Part shown: positions 59,581 to 64,000 of the stretch, piece after piece | Numbering within the stretch: position 1 is the first letter of the stretch | Layout of the letters: the number at the start of each line of letters is the position of its first letter | From: BS750m-G69 sp964441235 | Lineage (GTDB): Bacteria; Fidelibacterota; UBA2242 | Assembly: GCA_964441235.1 (NCBI GenBank) | Contig: CAYTUQ010000005.1 | Span: 1-64,000, forward strand | Direction of reading: 5' to 3' | Length of the DNA: 64,000 bases | Position numbers and translations under genes: made by a program | The notes under the pieces: generated by a model | What the model saw: the letters and a program-made list of their open reading frames with translations, nothing else | Told to the model about the DNA's origin: nothing | The model's database searches: none

Positions 59581-60225
59581 TTATCCTCCTATCACGCTTT
59601 TTGTAAGTTTGTAAACATCTTCCGGTGATCCAATTGCATTAACTATCCTGAGTATTCCGGACGATTTATAAAAATCAATTAGAGGTTCCGTTTGCTTCTT
59701 ATAGACCAGAAGTCTTCTCATTATTGTTTCCTTACGGTCATCATCTCTCTGGAACAGAACCCCACCACATTTATCACACTTATCCTCTTTTTCTGGCGGA
59801 TTGGAAATTAAATTGAAAACAGCGTTGCAATCTCTACATGTTCTGCGGGCAGAAAGACGCATGGTAATAATTTCAGTATCTGCATAAAAAAGTATAACTG
59901 CATCCAATACTATTTTGCGCTCTTTAAAAAGTTTTTCTAGTCCTTCAGCCTGCGAGATAGTTCTCGGAAACCCATCAAGAATAAATCCTTCCGGCTCGTT
60001 CTCTATAAATAATACCCTCTCTATCAACCCGAGCATCACATTATCAGGAACCAATTCGCCTCTGGACATATAATTACTGGCTTTTTTACCGAGTGAAGAA
60101 TTATTTTTAATTGCTATTCTTAGAATATCACCTGTAGAGAATTGCTTTACACCGAACTCCCTGCTCAATTTTTGCGCTTGTGTTCCTTTCCCCACTCCCG
60201 GTGGCCCTAATAAAATTATTTTCAT
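59581..60225 (-). CDS. adk: Adenylate kinase (zinc-LID type)
   Basis: A 214 aa adenylate kinase (ATP + AMP to 2 ADP). The P-loop is GPPGVGKGTQ, followed by FSTGDILR, DGFPRTISQAEGL and the LID with four cysteines (CRDCNAVFNL ... CDKCGG), which bind a structural zinc. The ATG at 60225 is chosen: it gives the normal N-terminus MKIILLGPPG and has GGAAA upstream, whereas an earlier in-frame ATG would add 14 unrelated residues derived from spacer repeats. It is the first gene of the adk-coaE pair. Confidence 0.95.
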   Translation of the reverse strand: MKIILLGPPGVGKGTQAQKLSREFGVKQFSTGDILRIAIKNNSSLGKKASNYMSRGELVPDNVMLGLIERVLFIENEPEGFILDGFPRTISQAEGLEKLFKERKIVLDAVILFYADTEIITMRLSARRTCRDCNAVFNLISNPPEKEDKCDKCGGVLFQRDDDRKETIMRRLLVYKKQTEPLIDFYKSSGILRIVNAIGSPEDVYKLTKSVIGG

Positions 60226-60243
60226 TGTAAAGTTTCCTCTATT

Positions 60244-60449
60244 AATTGTCGATTGGTCATTAGTCATTGGTCATTTTAGGCACTTTTCCCGTCAGGGATG
60301 CCTTTGGCAAGTTCACTTTAGGCACTTTCAATTGTCTATTGCTTGCCATGTCTCAAAGAGATCCCTTTGGGATAGGGAGCGAAGCGACCGTACAGGGTCT
60401 ATTTATTATTGATCATTGTCTATTGATAATTGGTAATTGGTAATTGTTA
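60244..60449. repeat. Heptad microsatellites and a palindromic module
   Basis: At 60244-60271 and 60415-60449 the sequence is built of 7-bp-phased words (ATTGGTC/ATTAGTC and ATAATTG/GTAATTG), like the coding repeat at 2665-2691. Between them lie TCTCAAAGAGATCCCTTTGG with GATAGGGAG (a module) and a GGCACTTTT word repeated at 60279 and 60319 in direct orientation. Confidence 0.55.
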
Positions 60450-62078
60450 CAATAAAATTCCTGCAATTGAAGCTGTAATCCATGACGCAATCGCTCCACC
60501 AAACATCGCTTTTAGTGCTACTTTCGATAAATCCGAGCGGCGTCCAGGTGCTAATGCTCCGATTCCACCGATTTGTATTCCAATCGACGCAAAATTGGCA
60601 AAGCCGCAAAGCGCATAAGTTGAAATCACAATCGCCTTTTCATTAAGAGCACCAACTTTTATCAGCTCTGACAACGTCCCATAAGCAACGAATTCGTTTA
60701 AAGCGATTTTAATTCCTAAAAGATTCCCTACTTCACCTGAATATTTCCACGAAACGCCCATCAACCAGGCTAATGGTCTGAACAACGTGCCGAAGAGAGT
60801 TTTAAGACTTCCGGGGAAAAAACCACCATATTCTCCTTTTATGGGGGAAAATCCACTTGCTGTTGCATATTCCCCATAAACACCATTAAATAACTTTCCA
60901 TCAATAAATCTATCAAGTATTGAAAGGATTGAATCAACAAGCCCGATGAGTGCAATAAAGGCGATCAACATTGCACCAACATTAACCGCGAGTTTGAGTC
61001 CATCTGTAACGCCGCGAGAGGCAGCATCTAACATATTAGCAGATTTTACGATATCTTGGGGAATCACGACATCGCCTGCAGTTTTTGAATGTTCAACTTC
61101 AGGAAATATTATCTTAGCGACTACAAGCGCAGCGGGAGCAGACATAACACTTGCAGCAATCAAATGCCCGGCACTTATCCCCATTGCAATATATCCAGCA
61201 AGCACACCGCCTGCAATAGTTGCAAAACCACCTACCATGATTGTCAATAATTCCGAAAGTGTCATAGTATCGAGGAAAGGGCGGATCAAAAGAGGTGCTT
61301 CGGTCTGACCAACAAATATATTAGCGGTACAAGAAAGTGTCTCTACACCGCTTGTTCCCATCGTCCACTGCATAAAACGCGCCATCCATTTGATAATTAT
61401 CTGCATTACACCAAGGTGATATAGAATTGACATGGTAGCTGCAAAGAATATAATCACCGGTAAAACCGTGAAGCCAAATTGAAATCCAAATCCAGGCCAG
61501 GTATCTGTGGCTCCGAAATACTTCTTCAAAGCAAGATTCCCAAATAAAAACTCTGCACCATAATCAGAAAGGCTTAAGAACTTTGCAACCTTTTGACTGA
61601 GTACAGCAAATATTTTTTCACCTGTAATATGATTGGTTAAAAGAAACATATAGCCAGAAGACAACAATCCTGTTACAAGTTCTTTTTGATACACGGGTTT
61701 CTTCAAAATAGATTTAATAATAATTGCTGTAAGCAAAAGACAAAAAAACCATCCTAATAAACCGACTTTGAAAACTCCAAAAAACAGAACCATAGAAATC
61801 AGCGTGCATCCAATTACAATAGATGCTTTAGCGATCTGTTTTCCAGTACTTATGGCGGCATTTATGTCATCCTTGAAAATATACACCACTATCAACATCA
61901 GGAACAAAAACATTGTAAAGTAAGATAAAGTGGAACCACCCAAAATAATTGCTGCAAATAGCATCTGTAGTAAAAGTCCCCATACCACTATTCGTAAGCG
62001 AATCTTCTTACGATTATTGGAAAGCAGATAAGCAATCCCAAGAAGCGTAATAATTCCAAGAATACCGATAAATCTCAT
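60447..62078 (-). CDS. Concentrative nucleoside transporter (NupC/CNT family)
   Basis: A 543 aa inner-membrane transporter that imports nucleosides with a cation. The CNT signature region is clear: TVLPVIIFFAATMSILYHLG, GTSGVETLSCTANIFVGQTE, APLLIRPFLDTMTLSELLTI, GGFATIAGGVLAGYI and FVAYGTLSELI with a C-terminal ALCGFANFASIGIQIGG. It is larger than NupC (about 400 aa) because of extra N-terminal membrane helices (about 1-180). It is monocistronic on the minus strand. Confidence 0.92.
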   Translation of the reverse strand: MRFIGILGIITLLGIAYLLSNNRKKIRLRIVVWGLLLQMLFAAIILGGSTLSYFTMFLFLMLIVVYIFKDDINAAISTGKQIAKASIVIGCTLISMVLFFGVFKVGLLGWFFCLLLTAIIIKSILKKPVYQKELVTGLLSSGYMFLLTNHITGEKIFAVLSQKVAKFLSLSDYGAEFLFGNLALKKYFGATDTWPGFGFQFGFTVLPVIIFFAATMSILYHLGVMQIIIKWMARFMQWTMGTSGVETLSCTANIFVGQTEAPLLIRPFLDTMTLSELLTIMVGGFATIAGGVLAGYIAMGISAGHLIAASVMSAPAALVVAKIIFPEVEHSKTAGDVVIPQDIVKSANMLDAASRGVTDGLKLAVNVGAMLIAFIALIGLVDSILSILDRFIDGKLFNGVYGEYATASGFSPIKGEYGGFFPGSLKTLFGTLFRPLAWLMGVSWKYSGEVGNLLGIKIALNEFVAYGTLSELIKVGALNEKAIVISTYALCGFANFASIGIQIGGIGALAPGRRSDLSKVALKAMFGGAIASWITASIAGILL

Positions 62079-62133
62079 ATTACCTCATTTGGATTATTGT
62101 TATTAAAATAATATTTTTACAATTATTGAATAT

Positions 62134-63024
62134 TTAAACAAAAGATAACTGTATAAATTCTTCATTTTTTAAAACATTTTCACCAGCAGATGGCCATATT
62201 TTATCTAATCCATCTGTATATCTATAATATTTTTTATATTTATTTAAATCATCATTTTCTCTTAATGAATTTATTCGCTCATGAATGATTGCAATGTTTT
62301 TAGAATCCTTCTCAATAGCAATAGAATTTCTATGCAATTGCTCAGAAACAAAAGAAGTAGTACCTGTACCTGCAAATGGATCTAATACTGTATCTCCAGG
62401 GAGAGATGATGACAATATTATTCTAAGAAGCAAATGAATTGGTGATTGTTGTTTGTGAATTCTTTCGCCTTCCTCATTGCGTATTGCTTCATCACCGGCA
62501 AAATATCCAGAGGTCAGTTCTCTAATATCATCCCACACATCCGTTAAAAACAAGCCTTTTTCTCGTTCAAGTTTATATCCAGATGGCAAAGGTGGATTTA
62601 TCCTTAATCGGTGAAAAACCCTGGGAGACATACCTTTGGTTGCGAAAGCTATAATTTGATATTGTTTTCCGTATCGCATTTTACTCGGAACGGCAGAAGT
62701 TTTCTTTTTCCATATAATTAAATTTTGAAAGTTCCATCCAGAGCTTCTCAAGCAGTTCAATACATATTCTGTGTTTTTTTCTCTTTGCATAAAATAAATA
62801 GCACCACCTTGAGATGTTATTGAATATATTTTTTTGCAAATGTCATGCATCCAATTCCAATAGACTTTTTCAGGTAGGCTATCGTTATGTTCAGAATATT
62901 CCTTATTTTGATTGAAGGGCGGATCAAGGAACGTTAAATCAATAGATTTAAAGAACTTTATTTTTTGTAGTTCTGATAATTCTAAAGATTTAGTACAATC
63001 GTTATGTATAATATTTAAACTCAT
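62134..63024 (-). CDS. Beta-class site-specific DNA methyltransferase
   Basis: A 296 aa amino-methyltransferase. The catalytic motif DPPF (34-37) precedes the AdoMet-binding motif DPFAGTGTTS at about 209-218, the beta-class order. DPPF/DPPY favours N6-adenine methylation, but N4-cytosine is possible. The middle part (LIIWKKKTSAVPSKMRYGKQ) is family-like. It is 18 bases downstream of the large minus-strand gene at the window edge, which is its probable restriction partner. The target sequence is unknown. Confidence 0.88.
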   Translation of the reverse strand: MSLNIIHNDCTKSLELSELQKIKFFKSIDLTFLDPPFNQNKEYSEHNDSLPEKVYWNWMHDICKKIYSITSQGGAIYFMQREKNTEYVLNCLRSSGWNFQNLIIWKKKTSAVPSKMRYGKQYQIIAFATKGMSPRVFHRLRINPPLPSGYKLEREKGLFLTDVWDDIRELTSGYFAGDEAIRNEEGERIHKQQSPIHLLLRIILSSSLPGDTVLDPFAGTGTTSFVSEQLHRNSIAIEKDSKNIAIIHERINSLRENDDLNKYKKYYRYTDGLDKIWPSAGENVLKNEEFIQLSFV

Positions 63025-63042
63025 TTTTTACTTTTTCTGTAT

Positions 63043-63984
63043 TTAGAATTTAAATTGAAAAACTAAATGTAAGCCATTACGTTTGTGTTCAATCTCTTTT
63101 ATCCAAACATTAATAGATTTATTTGAAATTTTGTTTATTTTTCGATCATATTTAAATTCATTTTTTATATTATTATTTAATTGTTCTATTAATGAAGATA
63201 TTAATCTTTTTCTCATTTGTTGGTAACTATTGTCTTTTTGTCTTGTTGGGCTTACTTGAAAAATAAGGTTAAATGTTCTTTCAAGAATTTCAGGATATAA
63301 GTGTGGGTTACCATCACTTGTAACCTCAGTCATGATTCGAAATCGAGGTGAGACAGATGCAATTTTCTCATTTCCATTAATAATCGTCTTAATATCAGAA
63401 TGTGATCTTGCGATTTTTGTTTGGTCATTTATTTTTTCAAAAATCTTCCCTAAATCAGATGAATAAGTATTACCAAGATGCTCTTTCGCTATTTCCTTCA
63501 TAGTCTCAGCGATTAATTTTTCTTTAGGAATTGTTTCGAAGAACGACCCTTCAATAATTGATAATTTTACTTTTGAGGTATCATCGTTATTTGTTCTAAC
63601 AAAATAGAAACATCTTCTTTTAAATTTCTTATAAGCTGGCACCTTTGAATATGGATAATCAATTACACTTGAAATATTTGAAACTATATTAGATTTATTC
63701 AATAATCCTATTTCGTTAAGGGTCTTGAATTGTGTTGGTATTGTTGAATTAAAAGATGAGATGCTTGAGCCTTTTGAATCTTTTAGTTCTAATAAACTGC
63801 CATCATAAAACTTTCCATTAATAAAAGACACCGGGAGCATGTAATCTGGGAAAATACCTGAATCCGATTTGAAATTGTTTACTTTTAATAAAGACGAAAT
63901 AACTTTTTTATCATCTGATATTTCTTTTGATTGTAAAATCCTATTTATGACATTAACCATTTTACTACAAGCAAAAGAAAACAC
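63043..63984 (-). CDS. Probable restriction endonuclease or methyltransferase partner, unrecognised family
   Basis: A protein of up to 313 aa with no family I recognise. It is soluble, Lys- and Ser-rich and mixed alpha/beta (PDYMLPVSFINGKFYDGSLL; KRRCFYFVRTNNDDTSKVKL; HKRNGLHLVFQFKF). I cannot locate a certain PD-(D/E)xK or HNH motif. The tight spacing upstream of a DNA methyltransferase makes a cognate restriction enzyme the best guess. The listed start is GTG at 63984; an ATG at 63960 is an alternative. The frame stays open to the window edge, so the true start may lie outside. Confidence 0.55.
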   Translation of the reverse strand: MFSFACSKMVNVINRILQSKEISDDKKVISSLLKVNNFKSDSGIFPDYMLPVSFINGKFYDGSLLELKDSKGSSISSFNSTIPTQFKTLNEIGLLNKSNIVSNISSVIDYPYSKVPAYKKFKRRCFYFVRTNNDDTSKVKLSIIEGSFFETIPKEKLIAETMKEIAKEHLGNTYSSDLGKIFEKINDQTKIARSHSDIKTIINGNEKIASVSPRFRIMTEVTSDGNPHLYPEILERTFNLIFQVSPTRQKDNSYQQMRKRLISSLIEQLNNNIKNEFKYDRKINKISNKSINVWIKEIEHKRNGLHLVFQFKF

Positions 63985-64000
63985 TTTTTTCTTTTCACTA

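Noticed and set aside
1..64000. CRISPR array
   Set aside because: The repeat clusters are short palindromes in irregular order; none shows regular repeat-spacer periodicity and no cas gene is present.
1..64000. tRNA or rRNA genes
   Set aside because: I scanned the spacers for T-arm and cloverleaf patterns and saw none. A covariance search could still find a divergent one.

Overview
The window is AT-rich bacterial chromosome, densely coded on both strands. It carries no rRNA and no tRNA or CRISPR that I could see. Several genes point to the FCB side of the bacterial tree (Bacteroidota, Marinimicrobia, KSB1 and relatives). These are an exported protein ending in a type A (T9SS/FlgD-like) sorting domain, an Ig-like lipoprotein whose mature start is a GPPGGGP motif, a serine palmitoyltransferase-like enzyme, a NagB-LmbE fusion and a DUF92 fusion. 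This placement is inference; no phylogenetic marker settles it. LAYOUT. 1-3.6 kb: a corrinoid protein plus homocysteine methyltransferase pair, a decayed sorting-domain remnant, a hairpin array and the T9SS-type secreted protein. 4.4-10.6 kb: a DUF89 phosphatase, then a minus-strand run of spt-like, Ig-like lipoprotein, half-length DapF relative, manC and a small unknown gene. 10.8-13.3 kb: an integrase remnant, an attC-like site, a DNA methyltransferase-nuclease fusion and a PEBP lipoprotein, resembling a small integron cassette array. 13.8-23.3 kb: an RRM protein and an AddA/AddB-like helicase-nuclease pair, split by a convergent membrane kinase fusion (DUF92). 23.3-26.7 kb: two genes each interrupted by one in-frame TAG, a 180-bp direct repeat pair and a HicAB-like toxin-antitoxin pair. 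26.8-36.9 kb: a DUF4143 ATPase, an ECF sigma/anti-sigma operon with two Spy/CpxP-like proteins, cobO, a yidD cluster, a response regulator, LysE and MFS transporters. 37-44 kb: a nucleosidase, a GxxExxY remnant among inverted repeats, a glycosyltransferase, a YgfK-like oxidoreductase. 44-49.2 kb: radC, an AlbA-type regulator with a 13-bp tandem repeat, a graveyard of accessory gene fragments and a GH27 alpha-galactosidase. 49.4-62.1 kb: core metabolism (NagB fusion, 6-phosphofructokinase, KamA-family radical SAM protein, pyruvate phosphate dikinase, coaE, adk, nucleoside transporter). 62.1-64 kb: a DNA methyltransferase with a probable restriction partner. HOW THE GENES FIT TOGETHER. 6-phosphofructokinase and pyruvate phosphate dikinase are glycolytic, and alpha-galactosidase plus NagB-LmbE supply sugars and amino sugars. 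cobO makes adenosylcobalamin near a corrinoid methyl-transfer pair. The ECF operon looks like an envelope stress module. MOST UNUSUAL SIGNAL. Non-coding DNA is full of short palindromic modules of about 16-26 bp: tiny hairpins, often with 3-nt loops, placed end to end. Three independent comparisons show them as clean insertions. A 22-bp copy splits an integrase reading frame that is restored when it is removed. Two copies of a 270-bp MITE at 3.8 and 55.8 kb differ mainly by three such modules. A GxxExxY gene carries two of them. Larger repeats accompany them: the MITE (terminal GGGGGTG, possible TAA duplication), a 66-bp inverted-repeat element in three copies, and a 71-73-bp inverted-repeat element in three copies.
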